In this document: in pieces, positions 23,673 to 34,161 of the stretch
How the letters are laid out: each line of letters opens with the position of its first letter
How positions within the stretch are numbered: position 1 is the stretch's first letter
Source of the DNA: Pseudomonas sp. Seg1
Lineage (GTDB): Bacteria > Pseudomonadota > Gammaproteobacteria > Pseudomonadales > Pseudomonadaceae
Direction: 5' to 3'
DNA length: 64,000 bases
NCBI RefSeq assembly: GCF_018326005.1
Contig: NZ_AP021903.1
Location: 1,986,001-2,050,000 of the forward strand
Notes under the pieces: generated by a model
Database searches by the model: none
Told to the model about the DNA's origin: nothing
Seen by the model: the letters and a program-made list of their open reading frames with translations, nothing else
Program-made: the position numbers and the translations under genes

Positions 23673-25007
23673 CTACTTGCCACCCCCCGCATTGGCATAC
23701 AAAAAATCCGTCGCCAGCGACGCCAATGTCCTCACGCCCACCACCAACGCCGACTCATCCACAAAGAACCCCGGATTATGATTCGGTGCTGCCTTGCTCA
23801 TGTCCTGATCCCGTGGCGTCACGCCCAGAAACACAAACAAACCCGGCACTTCCTTGGCATAGAACGAAAAGTCTTCCGCGCCCCCCACCAGCGGTGCATT
23901 CACCACATCATCCTTGGCTGCCCACTTCAACGTCGGCAGCATTTTTTCGGTCAGTGCCGGGTTGTTAATCGTGGGGTCGTATTTTTCGATGATGGTGACG
24001 TCAGCTTTCGCGCCACCGCTCTCGGCGATTTTCTCGACGGTCTGGCGCACGTCCGCATGCAGTTTCTGGCGAATGCCGTAGTCGTAAGAGCGGATGGTCC
24101 CGGTCATGTCGACGGATTCGGGAATGATGTTGTAGCGGGTGCCGCCGTTGATGGTGCCGATGCTGACCACTGAGGGGTAAGACGAGATGTCGGTACGACG
24201 GCTGACCACGGTTTGCAGGCCGACGATGGTTTGGGCGCCGACGGTGATCGGGTCGATGCCGTCCCAGGGACGGCCGGCGTGGGTTTGTTTGCCGAGGATT
24301 TTGATGCGCAGGTCGTCGGAGCTGGCGAGGGTGGCGCCGGGGCGATAGGCGATCTGGCCGGCGGGGATGCCGGCCCAGACGTGCAGGCCGAAGACAGCGT
24401 CGGGTTTGGGTGACTTCATTACGCCTTCTTCGACCATCATTTTCGCGCCCCAACTGTTTTTGCCGTCGGGAATGAAGTCGCTCGGACCTTCTTCCGCCGG
24501 TTGGAAGTAGAACACCACGGTGCCGGGCAGGGTGTCGCGCAGGCCGGTGAGAATTTTTGCCGTGCTGAGCAGGATGGCGGTGTGGGCGTCGTGGCCGCAG
24601 GCGTGCATGACGTCGACTTCTTTGTCGAGGTAGGTGCCTTTGGCTTTCGAGGCGAACGGCAGGTCGGAAACTTCCTTGACCGGCAGGGCGTCCATGTCGG
24701 CGCGCAGGGCCACGGTCGGGCCAGGAAGGGCGCCCTTGAGGATGGCGACCACGCCGGTGCGGGCGACGCCGGTTTTGACTTCCAGGCCCATGGCTTTCAG
24801 TTGTTTGGCGACCAGTTCCGACGTGCGTTTTTCGCTGTTGCCGAGTTCCGGGTGGGCGTGGATGTCGCGGCGGGTTTCCAGCAGTTCGGGTTCAAGCTGT
24901 TTGGCTTGCGCGGCGATCTGTTCGCGGCTGCTGTCCATTGTCGCCGCGACGGCGTTACTGGCGATCAGAGTGAGCAGAAGGGCTTGGGCAATGCGTGTCA
25001 GCTGCAT
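23673..25007 (-). CDS. M20 family amidohydrolase, exported
   Basis: A 444-residue protein with a signal peptide (LLLTLIASNAVAA). It belongs to the M20D amidohydrolase/carboxypeptidase group: RRDIHAHPELG (about 46-56), RADMDALPV, MHACGHDAHTA with the metal Cys/His, FQPAEEGPSD and a final PNHNPGFFVDE. It should hydrolyse N-acyl amino acids, hippurate-like amides or conjugates, here in the periplasm. It stands alone between the repeat-rich gap and the MscS gene. Confidence 0.9.
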   Translation of the reverse strand: MQLTRIAQALLLTLIASNAVAATMDSSREQIAAQAKQLEPELLETRRDIHAHPELGNSEKRTSELVAKQLKAMGLEVKTGVARTGVVAILKGALPGPTVALRADMDALPVKEVSDLPFASKAKGTYLDKEVDVMHACGHDAHTAILLSTAKILTGLRDTLPGTVVFYFQPAEEGPSDFIPDGKNSWGAKMMVEEGVMKSPKPDAVFGLHVWAGIPAGQIAYRPGATLASSDDLRIKILGKQTHAGRPWDGIDPITVGAQTIVGLQTVVSRRTDISSYPSVVSIGTINGGTRYNIIPESVDMTGTIRSYDYGIRQKLHADVRQTVEKIAESGGAKADVTIIEKYDPTINNPALTEKMLPTLKWAAKDDVVNAPLVGGAEDFSFYAKEVPGLFVFLGVTPRDQDMSKAAPNHNPGFFVDESALVVGVRTLASLATDFLYANAGGGK

Positions 25008-25073
25008 CGGGTTTCTCCATGGTTATTGTTTTTCTGGCTTCCCTGCCTGTGACCCGAACGTCGTGCCTAAGTG

Positions 25074-27227
25074 CTATTCCTTCGGCTGGCCACCACCGGC
25101 AGTGATCACCTGCACACTCATTCTCGGCGTCGCCAGATCCAGCCCTGCCTCGTCCAGATGCCGCTTGAGCGACAGGTTGAAGGCCCGGGAAACTTCCCAT
25201 TGTTTGATCGGCGCAGTCTTGAATCGAGCACGCAGAATCGCGCTGCCGGACTCGAAACTCTCGACACCCTGAATCTCCAGCGGCGACCAGATGTTGCGCC
25301 GTTGCAGTGGATCGGTGCGCATCTTCTGGCCGACTTCGCGCATCAGTTTGATCGCGTCGTCGATTTCCATGTTGTACGGCACGGCCACGCGGAAGATCGC
25401 GTAGCCGAATTCCCGCGAGTAGTTCTTGATGCTTTTGATTTCGCTGAATGGAATCGTGTGGACGATGCCGTCGATGTCGCGCAGGCGCACGGTACGGATG
25501 GTCAGGCCTTCGACGGTGCCGAGGTGGCCGCCGACGTCGACGTAATCATCGATGGCCAGCGAGTCTTCGATGATGATGAACAGGCCGGTGATCAAGTCCG
25601 CGACCAGTGACTGCGCGCCGAAACCGATGGCCAGACCGATGACACCGGCACCGGCCAGCAGTGGCGTGACGTTCATGCCCATGTTCGCCAGGGCGACGAT
25701 CAGCGCAATGATGAAAATCGCCACGAACAGCACGTTGCGGATCAGCGGCATCATCGTCTGCGCGCGTGCGTTGGCCAGGCCTTTGCGTGAGCGGGTGAGG
25801 GCGTGATGCACAGCGGTGTCGGCGAGAATCCAGATCAGCCAGGAGAAGATCAGTGTGCCGATCAGGCTGAACAGTTTGACGCTGACGTCATGCCCTTCGC
25901 CTTCGGCAAAACCGATCAGCGACTGGCCCCACACCCGCAGGCCGAGTTCGATGAACACCAGCCAGACCAGCAAATGCGCGAGTGTGTAAAAGAAACTTTT
26001 CAGGCGCTCGGAGTAGAGCGCGTGGCGTTTCGCTCCGCGTTGCGGTTTGAGCGAATGCCGGCGTACCAATCCATTGATGACCATGCACAACACCAGCAGC
26101 ACGGTGCAGATCAGCGACTGGCGCAGCGCGGTGCTGGTGTCGCCAGCGGAAACAAACGTGGCGAACAGCGAAATGCCGACCAGTACCAGTGCCGGCACGT
26201 ACCAGAAGGTCCCGAGGATTTCGATGGTGTCGCTGAGGGCGCGGCGGGTCAGGCGCCGGGATAGCGGCTGATTGCGGATCAGGTGCGCGATCGGCCGGCG
26301 GAAACGCAGGATGAACAGCCCGGTTGACAGCGCGGCGAGGACATTGGCGACAGTCGCCGCCGTGTGTGCCAAGTGCACGCCGAGGCTCTCGATCAGACGC
26401 GGGTCGTTCAGCGCTTCACCAAACGCAGCAAAACTGCCGATCAGCCACAATGGCCGGAACGCCTGATGGCGCAGGATATAGAGCGCGCGATGGCGGTGCG
26501 GGCCGTCGAGCAGGGAGAATGCGATCACGCAGATCGCCGAGAAACAGGTGCCGACCACCAGCGCATAGGCCAGCACCATCGCCAGGCTTTTGCCCAGTGA
26601 CGAGGGCAAGGCGTAGCTCATGTAAACGGTCATCACCAAGGCGATCAGCCACGGCCCGAGTTTGCGCAACGCGAAGCGCAGCATATCCAGAGCCTTGGGG
26701 TGTTGCGGCAGTTCTTCGGTGAGACCAAAGCGCATGCGCACCCGGTGGCCGAGCCAGATCAGCGCGGCGGCGAGCAGGCTCCAGACCATCAGAATCACCG
26801 CGAAGCCGAAGATGATCGGCAGCCATTCACTGGCCGGGAGCAGCATGGCTTTCAGCTCATCCTTGGCCAGATCGAACTCGTTGGACCAGCGATTGAGCGG
26901 GCTGTCGGCGCCGGAGAATTGTTTTTCGAAACTGGCCAGCGTGCCGCCGATCAGGCCGAGAACGCCTTCTTCCGGTGAGGCCTGAGCCTTTTTCGTGGCG
27001 TCGCGCAGCTTTTTCAGATCGGTCAGCAACTGCGCACGTTGCTTGTCGTTTTCCAGCGACTTGATGACTTCATCGAGGGATTGCCCCAGCGGTTCCTGGG
27101 CTTCGGGCTGCGTCTTGGTGGTGTTGAGCAGGCCCGGCAGACCGACCGCGTGGGCAGGCGCCACGGGCAGCAGCGTCATCAGGCAGATGAGGAACAGGCA
27201 GGGTAGAGCAAACAGACGAGCAAACAC
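25074..27227 (-). CDS. Large MscS-family mechanosensitive channel (YbiO-like)
   Basis: A 717-residue protein from a GTG at 27227. A signal peptide (LFALPCLFLICLM to APAHA) leads into a periplasmic helical region and then about eleven membrane segments. The pore helix and MscS core are near 500-560 (LLAGAGVIGLAIGFGAQSLV), followed by the beta domain (DYVDVGGHLGTVEGLTIRTV) and the C-terminal alpha-beta domain. Length and layout match E. coli YbiO (741 residues). It releases solutes on osmotic downshock. An ORF extending to 27512 lacks signal-peptide logic and overlaps the small gene at 27305-27481. Confidence 0.9.
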   Translation of the reverse strand: MFARLFALPCLFLICLMTLLPVAPAHAVGLPGLLNTTKTQPEAQEPLGQSLDEVIKSLENDKQRAQLLTDLKKLRDATKKAQASPEEGVLGLIGGTLASFEKQFSGADSPLNRWSNEFDLAKDELKAMLLPASEWLPIIFGFAVILMVWSLLAAALIWLGHRVRMRFGLTEELPQHPKALDMLRFALRKLGPWLIALVMTVYMSYALPSSLGKSLAMVLAYALVVGTCFSAICVIAFSLLDGPHRHRALYILRHQAFRPLWLIGSFAAFGEALNDPRLIESLGVHLAHTAATVANVLAALSTGLFILRFRRPIAHLIRNQPLSRRLTRRALSDTIEILGTFWYVPALVLVGISLFATFVSAGDTSTALRQSLICTVLLVLCMVINGLVRRHSLKPQRGAKRHALYSERLKSFFYTLAHLLVWLVFIELGLRVWGQSLIGFAEGEGHDVSVKLFSLIGTLIFSWLIWILADTAVHHALTRSRKGLANARAQTMMPLIRNVLFVAIFIIALIVALANMGMNVTPLLAGAGVIGLAIGFGAQSLVADLITGLFIIIEDSLAIDDYVDVGGHLGTVEGLTIRTVRLRDIDGIVHTIPFSEIKSIKNYSREFGYAIFRVAVPYNMEIDDAIKLMREVGQKMRTDPLQRRNIWSPLEIQGVESFESGSAILRARFKTAPIKQWEVSRAFNLSLKRHLDEAGLDLATPRMSVQVITAGGGQPKE

Positions 27228-27304
27228 TAGGCGGTCAACCTCGCAAGGGGCGGATTCGCTGGAGTGTACGAGCCCGCCTGATTCAATGCGAGCCGGGCGC
27301 GGAT

Positions 27305-27481
27305 TTATTCGTTGAGTTTGGCGAGGATCTTGTAGACCACGGTGGCGAGGATCATCAGCATGCCGATCCACATGGCGAACACCCCGGCGTTCTTGTCGCG
27401 GAAGTTGAAGCCGATGGCCAGCAGGATCATTCCGCACAGGATCGGAATGAGCATGGCGTGGAAGGAGGACATCGAGATCAT
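27305..27481 (-). CDS. 58-residue two-segment membrane protein
   Basis: The frame reads MISMSSFHAMLIPILCGMIL and continues to a basic end, KILAKLNE. Two hydrophobic helices (about 8-24 and 33-50) flank a short charged loop (FNFRDKN), typical of a small inner-membrane protein. AAGG lies nine bases before the ATG. I do not know its function. It lies between apeB and the MscS gene in the same direction, 77 bases ahead of the channel start, so it may share its transcript. Confidence 0.65.
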   Translation of the reverse strand: MISMSSFHAMLIPILCGMILLAIGFNFRDKNAGVFAMWIGMLMILATVVYKILAKLNE

Positions 27482-27576
27482 GGTGACTGCCTTGTCGGGA
27501 GGGATGATTCAAGTCTAGGTCGGTTTCTGACGCGGGTGGTGATGTGTGTCAGCAATGAGCCGGTGTTTGTTCGATC

Positions 27577-27712
27577 TTGTGGCGAAGGAGCTTGCTCCCG
27601 CTCGGCGGCGCAGCCGTCGTAAATTCTGAGCACACGATCATGCTGACTCTACGCGTGCTCAGGTTTTGGGGCCGCTTCGCAACCCGGCGGGAGCAAGCTC
27701 CCTCGCCACAAA
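27577..27712. repeat. Inverted repeat pair, GGAGCTTGCTCCC class
   Basis: TTGTGGCGAAGGAGCTTGCT and its near complement AGCAAGCTCCCTCGCCACAA lie 100 bases apart in opposite orientation: a further REP class, placed after the apeB stop. Confidence 0.85.
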
Positions 27713-27718
27713 TACTGC

Positions 27719-29008
27719 TTACGGCAATTCGCGGCAGGCGTAGAACGCGCTCAGCACTTTCACCAGGTGCGCCAGGTCATGGCTGCCGCACAACTCCCGA
27801 ATCGAGTGCATGGCGAAGGTCGGCAGACCGATATCGACGGTGCGCACACCCAGATGGCTGGCGGTGATCGGGCCGATGGTCGAGCCGCAGCCCATGTCAC
27901 TGCGCACCACGAAGCTTTGCACCGGCACTTCTTCGGCCATGCACAGATGACGGAAGAAACCGGCAGTTTCGCTGTTGGTGGCGTAGCGCTGGTTGCTGTT
28001 GACCTTGATCACCGGACCGGCATTGAGTTTCGGGCCGTGGTTGGCGTCGTGCTTCTCGGCATAGTTCGGGTGTACGCCGTGGGCGTTGTCGGCCGAAACC
28101 AGCAGGGATTTCTGGATGGTGCGGACGAACTCGTCACCTTCCGGCAGCAGGCGGCGCAGGGTCTGTTCGAGCATCGGGCCGTCGGCACCGCAGGCCGAGC
28201 AGGAGCCGACTTCTTCGTGATCGTTGCACACCAGCACGCAGGTTTCGTCGGTCTCGGCAGTGAGTAAGGCTTGCAGGCCGGCGTAGCACGACAACAGGTT
28301 GTCGAGACGCGCGCCAGCGATGAAGTCGCCGTTCAGGCCAATCACTGCAGCACTTTGCGTGTCGTAGAAACTCAGCTCGTAATCGAGCACGACGTCGGCG
28401 TTCAAGCCATGTTCGCGGGCCAGTTGATCGGTGAGTACGGCGCGGAAGTCGACGCGCTCGTCACCGGCAAATTGCGCGAGAATCGGCGGCAGTTCGGTCT
28501 GCGCGTTGATTGCCCAGCCTTGATTGGCTTCACGGTTGAGGTGAATGGCCAGGTTCGGAATGATCGCGATCGGCGCCTTGAAGTCGATCAACTGGCTTTC
28601 GACCTTGCCGTCGCGGCGGAAGGTCACGCGGCCGGCCAGCGAAAGATCGCGGTCGAACCACGGGGCCAACAGCGCACCGCCGTAGACTTCGACGCCCAGT
28701 TGCCAGAAGCCCTGACGCTGCAGCTCCGGTTGCGGCTTGACCCGCAGGCACGGGCTGTCGGTGTGCGCGCCCACCAGGCGGATACCGCCGTGCAGTGGCG
28801 AAGTGCGGCCCATTTTGATCGCGACGATCGAGGAGTCGTTACGGGTGACGTAATAGCGGCCGTTAGGCTCGGTGGTCCATGGCTCGCGCTCGTCGAGGCG
28901 CACGAAACCGGCGGCCTCCAGACGTTGAACAAGGCTGGCAGTGGCGTGGAACGGGGTAGGGGAGGCCTTGAGAAAGTCGATCAGGCCTTGGTTCAACTCT
29001 TCGCGCAT
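27719..29008 (-). CDS. apeB: M18 family aminopeptidase
   Basis: A 429-residue cytosolic metallopeptidase. M18 landmarks: [15 protein letters not shown] (about 79-93), [12 protein letters not shown], the NDHEEVGS catalytic Glu segment, [12 protein letters not shown], and the C-terminal MHSIRE with a metal His. It removes N-terminal (often acidic) residues from peptides. Adjacent to rluA as in P. aeruginosa. Start supported by a full-length match to family size. Confidence 0.95.
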   Translation of the reverse strand: MREELNQGLIDFLKASPTPFHATASLVQRLEAAGFVRLDEREPWTTEPNGRYYVTRNDSSIVAIKMGRTSPLHGGIRLVGAHTDSPCLRVKPQPELQRQGFWQLGVEVYGGALLAPWFDRDLSLAGRVTFRRDGKVESQLIDFKAPIAIIPNLAIHLNREANQGWAINAQTELPPILAQFAGDERVDFRAVLTDQLAREHGLNADVVLDYELSFYDTQSAAVIGLNGDFIAGARLDNLLSCYAGLQALLTAETDETCVLVCNDHEEVGSCSACGADGPMLEQTLRRLLPEGDEFVRTIQKSLLVSADNAHGVHPNYAEKHDANHGPKLNAGPVIKVNSNQRYATNSETAGFFRHLCMAEEVPVQSFVVRSDMGCGSTIGPITASHLGVRTVDIGLPTFAMHSIRELCGSHDLAHLVKVLSAFYACRELP

Positions 29009-29088
29009 AAGAAACTCCAGACAGCAATGGGCGGGAGTTTAACGCATCGGCCGGGGAATTGAATCTGCACCGGATCCCTGTAGGAGTG

Positions 29089-29167
29089 AGCCTGCTCGCG
29101 ATAGCGGTGTGTCATTCAAATAATTCTGGTCTGACACACCGCTATCGCGAGCAGGCTCACTCCTACA
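29089..29167. repeat. Inverted REP pair, CTGCTCGCGATAGCGG class
   Basis: Third copy of the GTAGGAGTGAGCCTGCTCGC class, with a 23-base centre between perfect 28-base arms. It lies between apeB and rluA. Confidence 0.9.
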
Positions 29168-29185
29168 GGGTTTCTGCGCAAGCCG

Positions 29186-29821
29186 TCAGAAGGGGGCGGG
29201 GCACTCGAAGCGCAGGCGTTCACCGGTTTGCGGATGGGTGAAGCTGAGCATGCTCGCGTGCAGGCACAGGCGCGGCCAGGCAGCGAGGGCTTGTTCGTGT
29301 GCGTAGAGGCCATCGCCAAGCAACGGATGCCCGATCGACAGCATGTGTACACGCAACTGGTGCGAGCGGCCGGTGATCGGCGTCAGCTCGACGCGGCACC
29401 AGTCGCCGCAACGTTCCAGCACGCGCCAGAAGGTCAGAGCATGTTTGCCGAATTCATGATCCACCACGTGACGTGGCTTGGTCGGCGGGTCGTAGCGCAG
29501 CGGCAAATCGATGCTGCCGCTGTCCAGCTCCGGCTGACCCCAGGCCAACGCGGTGTAGGCCTTTTCGGTTTCGCGGTCATGAAACTGACGCGACAGTTCG
29601 CGATGGGTGTCGGCGTCACGGGCCAGCAGAATGATGCCGGAGGTTTCCCAGTCCAGACGATGGACGATGCGCGCTTCCGGGTAGCCGTTTTCCTGCAAGC
29701 GGGTTATCAGGCAATCCTTGTTGTCGTCGGCGCGACCGGGCACCGAAAGCAGCAGGGTCGGTTTGTCGACCACCAGTACGGCGGCGTCCTGATGGATGAT
29801 GCGGATGTTGGACAACGGCAT
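29186..29821 (-). CDS. rluA: RluA-family pseudouridine synthase
   Basis: A 211-residue enzyme without an S4 domain. The catalytic Asp is in HRLDWETSG (about 54-62), followed by GRSHQLRVHM (about 150-160). It isomerises uridines in 23S rRNA (position 746) and some tRNAs (position 32) if it is a true RluA, which size and context next to minE support. Confidence 0.9.
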   Translation of the reverse strand: MPLSNIRIIHQDAAVLVVDKPTLLLSVPGRADDNKDCLITRLQENGYPEARIVHRLDWETSGIILLARDADTHRELSRQFHDRETEKAYTALAWGQPELDSGSIDLPLRYDPPTKPRHVVDHEFGKHALTFWRVLERCGDWCRVELTPITGRSHQLRVHMLSIGHPLLGDGLYAHEQALAAWPRLCLHASMLSFTHPQTGERLRFECPAPF

Positions 29822-29846
29822 TAAAACAGCCTCGTAACAAATGCCA

Positions 29847-29894
29847 ACGGCGGCTCAGGGCCATTCCGGTATGGGAATGGCCCTGAGCCGCCGT
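29847..29894 (-). terminator. Strong hairpin after the min operon
   Basis: A perfect 21-base stem (ACGGCGGCTCAGGGCCATTCC with its complement) closes on a 6-base loop, 18 bases after the minE stop. There is only a weak T-rich tail on the minus strand (TTGGCATTTGTT). Confidence 0.8.
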
Positions 29895-29912
29895 CGTTCC
29901 TGCCGGATCGAC

Positions 29913-30167
29913 TCAGCGATCTGGCAGGGTGATGTTGAGTTCCAGAATCGAGCAACTGCCCTGGCTTTCCAGTGCAACATGTACGTCGTCGTTGCCGATG
30001 TTGACGTACTTGCGGATCACGTCGACCAGTTCCTTCTGCAAGGCTGGCAGGTAATCCGGCGTGCTGCGCTGGCCGCGCTCATGCGCCACGATGATCTGTA
30101 GACGCTCTTTCGCTACCGAGGCGGTACTTGGCTTTTTGTTGGCACGAAAGAAGTCAAAAAGGTTCAT
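29913..30167 (-). CDS. minE: Cell division topological specificity factor MinE
   Basis: An 84-residue protein. The N-terminal helix ([20 protein letters not shown]) binds membrane and MinD; the C-terminal half is the dimerising topological domain. It stimulates MinD ATPase to drive pole-to-pole oscillation. Its ATG overlaps the minD stop (TAATG). Confidence 0.97.
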   Translation of the reverse strand: MNLFDFFRANKKPSTASVAKERLQIIVAHERGQRSTPDYLPALQKELVDVIRKYVNIGNDDVHVALESQGSCSILELNITLPDR

Positions 30168-30979
30168 TACCTACCTCCAAACAGGCGCTCGAAGAATCCC
30201 TTCTTCTCGACATCGAGGAAACGGTGGGCTTTTTCTTTGCCCAGCAAACGGTCGACGGTATCGCTGTAAGCCTGACCGGCATCGCTCTGGTCGTCGAGAA
30301 TCACCGGTACGCCCTGGTTGGATGCCTTGAGCACCGCCTGGGATTCCGGGATCACGCCGAGCAGGGTTACCGAGAGGATTTCCTTGACGTCTTCAACGCC
30401 AAGCATCTCGCCCTTTTCAACACGCTCCGGGTGGTAGCGGGTGATCAGCAGGTGTTCCTTGATCGGGTCTTCGCCACGTTCGGCGCGACGCGACTTGCTG
30501 GCCAGCAGGCCGAGCATGCGGTCCGAGTCGCGTACCGAGGACACTTCCGGGTTGGTCACGACGATCGCTTCGTCAGCGAAGTACATGGCCAGGTGCGCAC
30601 CTTTTTCGATGCCGGCCGGGGAGTCGCAGACCACGAACTCGAATTGTTCCTTGAGCTCCATCAGAACCTTTTCCACGCCTTCGACAGTCAGCGCGTCTTT
30701 GTCGCGGGTCTGACTGGCGGCCAGTACGTAGAGGTTTTCCAGACGCTTGTCTTTGATCAGCGCCTGTTGCAGGTTGGCTTCGCCGTTGACCACGTTGACG
30801 AAGTCATACACCACGCGGCGCTCGCAACCCATGATCAGGTCAAGGTTACGCAAGCCCACGTCGAAGTCGACGATCACTGTTTTGTGGCCGCGCAGAGCGA
30901 GGCCGGTACCGATAGCGGCGCTGGTGGTGGTCTTACCCACACCACCCTTGCCGGATGTAACCACGAGAATCTTGGCCAA
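30167..30979 (-). CDS. minD: Septum site-determining ATPase MinD
   Basis: A 270-residue ParA/MinD ATPase. The deviant Walker A is KGGVGKTT (11-18), switch [11 protein letters not shown] near 120, and the C-terminal amphipathic membrane helix FFERLFGG is intact. It recruits MinC to membrane and is released by MinE. Confidence 0.98.
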   Translation of the reverse strand: MAKILVVTSGKGGVGKTTTSAAIGTGLALRGHKTVIVDFDVGLRNLDLIMGCERRVVYDFVNVVNGEANLQQALIKDKRLENLYVLAASQTRDKDALTVEGVEKVLMELKEQFEFVVCDSPAGIEKGAHLAMYFADEAIVVTNPEVSSVRDSDRMLGLLASKSRRAERGEDPIKEHLLITRYHPERVEKGEMLGVEDVKEILSVTLLGVIPESQAVLKASNQGVPVILDDQSDAGQAYSDTVDRLLGKEKAHRFLDVEKKGFFERLFGGR

Positions 30980-31148
30980 GGTGTTTCACCCCTAAGGAAG
31001 AAGGACTGTTCAGCCCCTGAAAAACATCTCTTGAAAACTACTGCAGTCGGACAGCCTTGGCTGGAATTTGGCTTTAGGCCTTTTTCCTACTTCGTTTGAG
31101 CCGTTTTCGCTACGTTTTAGAGATGCTTGGAAAATGCGGCAGTATCCG

Positions 31149-31886
31149 TTAAAGCCGAATGATGTTCAACACGTCGCCCGACAGGCTGACCTGTACGCCC
31201 GAGCCCCACATCGGATCGCGACGCAAGTCTTCGGAAACCTTGTAGTGGCCTGCGATAGAGATCAGTTCAGCGCTCAATTGCTGACAGAAAATCCGCGCCT
31301 TGGTGTCACCCTTGACCCCGGCCAGCGCACGACCGCGCATCGGGCCGTATACATGGATGTTGCCATCGGCAAGAAGTTCCGCCCCCGGACTGACCGAGGA
31401 AACCACGACCAGATCGCCACCCTGGGCATATATCTGTTGGCCACCACGTACTGGCGTGGTGATGACGCGGGTCGGTTTTACGGTCGGCTCCGGCGGTTTT
31501 TCCGGTTTCTTTTTGACTTCGGCTTCCGGGGTTTCCAGCGGCCGTTCACGGGCGCCGGACGGCGGCAACACCGGAATGTCGATGGCGATGGCGGCGGCGA
31601 TGTCTTCGATGCGGCTGGCGCGAATCGCCAGGGTGCGCAGGCCATGTTGGCGGCACACGCGCATCAGGCCCGGCAGATCGACCGCGCCTTCGCTCGGCGG
31701 CAGTTTGTCCAGCGCCAGAACCAGCGGCGCGTTGCTGAAGAAGTTCGGCGCCTGGGCGACTTTGGCGGCCAATTGCCGATCGAGGCTTTCGAGGTCGTTA
31801 CGGGCCAGTTCCAGCACAGTAATGGCCAGCATGCTGCCCTTGAGCTGGAATACGGGATCTTGGTCTAACGGTTCGGTTTGGCTCAT
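31149..31886 (-). CDS. minC: Septum formation inhibitor MinC
   Basis: A 245-residue protein. The N-terminal FtsZ-antagonising domain (about 10-110), a charged proline/lysine linker ([16 protein letters not shown]) and the C-terminal beta-helix ([20 protein letters not shown] with [10 protein letters not shown]) are all present. ATG at 31886 is preferred; an earlier frame from 31952 runs into the divergent promoter. A 169-base gap precedes minD, so a second promoter is possible. Confidence 0.97.
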   Translation of the reverse strand: MSQTEPLDQDPVFQLKGSMLAITVLELARNDLESLDRQLAAKVAQAPNFFSNAPLVLALDKLPPSEGAVDLPGLMRVCRQHGLRTLAIRASRIEDIAAAIAIDIPVLPPSGARERPLETPEAEVKKKPEKPPEPTVKPTRVITTPVRGGQQIYAQGGDLVVVSSVSPGAELLADGNIHVYGPMRGRALAGVKGDTKARIFCQQLSAELISIAGHYKVSEDLRRDPMWGSGVQVSLSGDVLNIIRL

Positions 31887-32003
31887 GTCGGCATACAACG
31901 GCTTGTCACTAAAAGTGCCGAGACTTATAACGAGAACGCCCGCGAGCCGCAAGCCGGGTCGAACGATGTAGAATGCGCGGCCACTGTATTTACGGAAGCT
32001 TTA

Positions 32004-32936
32004 ATGGATCGCCCGCGTTTTCGAAGAGCATTTCTTGCTCCACGCTTCTGGCCGCTCTGGTGCGGTCTGGGGCTTTTATGGCTGATCGTGCAGTTGCCGT
32101 ATCCGGCATTGCTGACCATCGGTCGAGTTTTGGGCGCGCTGATGTATCGCGTGGCCGGCGACCGGCGGCGCATCGCCAAGCGCAACCTTGAACTGTGCTT
32201 CCCGGAAAAATCCGCCGCCGAGCGCAAACGCCTGCTCAAGGAAAATTTTGCCTCCACCGGCATCGCGTTTTTCGAGATGGCGATGAGCTGGTGGTGGTCC
32301 CGCGAGCGCCTGGCCAAACTGGCCCACGTCGAAGGTCTGGAGCATTTGCAAAAAGCCCGGCGCGAAGGCAAAGGCGTGATCCTCATGGCGGCGCATTTCA
32401 CCACGCTGGAAATCGGCGCGGCATTGCTCGGTCAGCAGCACACCATCGATGGCATGTACCGCGAACACAAGAACCCACTGTTCGATTTCATCCAGCGTCA
32501 GGGCCGCGAGCGGCACAACCTCGATTCGCTGGCGGTGGAGCGCGACGATGTGCGTGGCATGCTCAAATTGCTGCGCTCCGGTCGGGCGATCTGGTATGCG
32601 CCGGATCAGGACTACGGCGCCAAGCAAAGCATTTTCGTGCCGCTGTTCGGCATTCAGGCAGCGACCGTGACCGCGACCACCAAATTCGCCCGGTTGGGCA
32701 AAGCGCTGGTGGTGCCATTCACTCAGGAGCGTCTGGCGGACGGCAGCGGTTATCGCCTGACGATTCATGCGCCGCTGGAGGACTTCCCCGGCGAGACCGA
32801 AGAGGCCGATTGCATCCGCATCAATCAGTGGGTCGAAAGCGCTTTGCGAGCCTGCCCCGAGCAATACCTGTGGGCGCATCGCCGCTTCAAGAGCCGTCCA
32901 CCGGGCGAGCCGAAGCTGTACGCCAAACGCGGTTGA
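32004..32936 (+). CDS. lpxL: Lipid A lauroyl-type acyltransferase (LpxL/HtrB family)
   Basis: A 310-residue inner-membrane protein with one N-terminal membrane helix (LWCGLGLLWLIVQLPYP). The catalytic HX4E motif is seen in AAHFTTLEIG near residue 135. It should transfer a secondary acyl chain from acyl-ACP to a lipid A precursor. GGAAG precedes the ATG. Divergent from minC. Confidence 0.92.
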   Translation: MDRPRFRRAFLAPRFWPLWCGLGLLWLIVQLPYPALLTIGRVLGALMYRVAGDRRRIAKRNLELCFPEKSAAERKRLLKENFASTGIAFFEMAMSWWWSRERLAKLAHVEGLEHLQKARREGKGVILMAAHFTTLEIGAALLGQQHTIDGMYREHKNPLFDFIQRQGRERHNLDSLAVERDDVRGMLKLLRSGRAIWYAPDQDYGAKQSIFVPLFGIQAATVTATTKFARLGKALVVPFTQERLADGSGYRLTIHAPLEDFPGETEEADCIRINQWVESALRACPEQYLWAHRRFKSRPPGEPKLYAKRG

Positions 32937-32971
32937 TTCACCCATCCCTTTAAGCACCATGGAGTGTTGCG

Positions 32972-34144
32972 ATGAGCCCAGCTGAACCGGTTACAGGTTT
33001 GATTCTTTCCGGCGGCGGGGCTCGGGCGGCGTATCAGGTGGGGGTGTTGGCGGCGATTGCCGAGTTGTTGCCATTGGGCGCCGACAATCCGTTTCCGGTG
33101 ATCGTCGGCACCTCGGCCGGGGCGATCAACGCCGTGAGCCTGGCCAGCGGCGCCACGGATTTTCGCGCCGCCATCGAACGCCTCACGCTGTTCTGGCAGG
33201 GCTTTCGCAGCCATCGCGTATTGCGCAGTGACTGGCCGGGAGTGATCCGCCAAGCCAGTCGTTTTGTCAGCCACAGTTTGCTCGGCATGGGCCGACATCT
33301 GCCGGTGGCGCTGCTCAACAGTTCGCCGCTGCGCGATCTGCTCAATGAAAAACTGCACATGCCCGGCATCGCCGAATCCATCGCACGCAAGCAATTGCAC
33401 GCGGTGGCGGTGACTGCGTTCGGCTATGAGTCGGGGCAGGCGGTGACGTTCTATCAGGGCGGCGGCAAGATTGATTCCTGGCTGCGGCATCGGCGCATCG
33501 GCGTGCCGACGCAATTGTCGGTGGAGCATCTGCTGGCCAGTTCGGCGATTCCGTTGTTGTTCGCTCCGGTGAAAATCGGCGAGGAATATTTTGGCGACGG
33601 CGCAGTGCGGCAATCGGCGCCGATCAGTCCAGCCCTGCATCTGGGCGCCAGTCGCGTGCTGGTGGTCGGTGTCAGCGGCAACCCGCGCGGGTTTGATCCG
33701 CAGCAGCCGCTGGAGCGCACCTACACCGGGCAACAGCCGACGCTGGCGCAGATTGGCGGACACATGCTCAACAGCACGTTCATCGATAGCCTGGAAAGCG
33801 ACATCGAGTTGCTGCAGCGGCTCAACCAGTTCAGCCACCTGATGCCCGCCGGCACGCCGACTCGCGAATTGGGTGTGGCGCCGGTGGAGGTGCTGGTGAT
33901 TTCACCGAGTCAGCCGATTGATGAAATCGCGGCACGGCATCGTCAGGAATTGCCGGCGGCGTTGCGCTTGTTCTTGCGCGGGCCGGGAGCGACCAAGACG
34001 AGCGGGGCGGGGGTGTTGAGTTATCTGCTGTTCGAGGCGGGGTATTGCAGCGAGTTGATCGATCTGGGGCGACGGGATGCGTTGGCCAAGCGTGAGGAGC
34101 TTTGCCGGTTTTTGGGGATATCCGAGGCGGTGGCTCCCGCCTGA
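32972..34144 (+). CDS. Patatin-like phospholipase
   Basis: A 390-residue protein with the oxyanion loop LSGGGARAAYQVG (about 12-24), nucleophile elbow GTSAG (about 46-50) and catalytic Asp in FGDGAVRQ (about 208). No signal peptide, so it acts in the cytoplasm or on the inner leaflet. The C-terminal third is not recognised. It follows lpxL by 35 bases and is probably co-transcribed; a role in lipid turnover is plausible. Confidence 0.9.
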   Translation: MSPAEPVTGLILSGGGARAAYQVGVLAAIAELLPLGADNPFPVIVGTSAGAINAVSLASGATDFRAAIERLTLFWQGFRSHRVLRSDWPGVIRQASRFVSHSLLGMGRHLPVALLNSSPLRDLLNEKLHMPGIAESIARKQLHAVAVTAFGYESGQAVTFYQGGGKIDSWLRHRRIGVPTQLSVEHLLASSAIPLLFAPVKIGEEYFGDGAVRQSAPISPALHLGASRVLVVGVSGNPRGFDPQQPLERTYTGQQPTLAQIGGHMLNSTFIDSLESDIELLQRLNQFSHLMPAGTPTRELGVAPVEVLVISPSQPIDEIAARHRQELPAALRLFLRGPGATKTSGAGVLSYLLFEAGYCSELIDLGRRDALAKREELCRFLGISEAVAPA

Positions 34145-34161
34145 GATTTGTGGTGCGGCAA

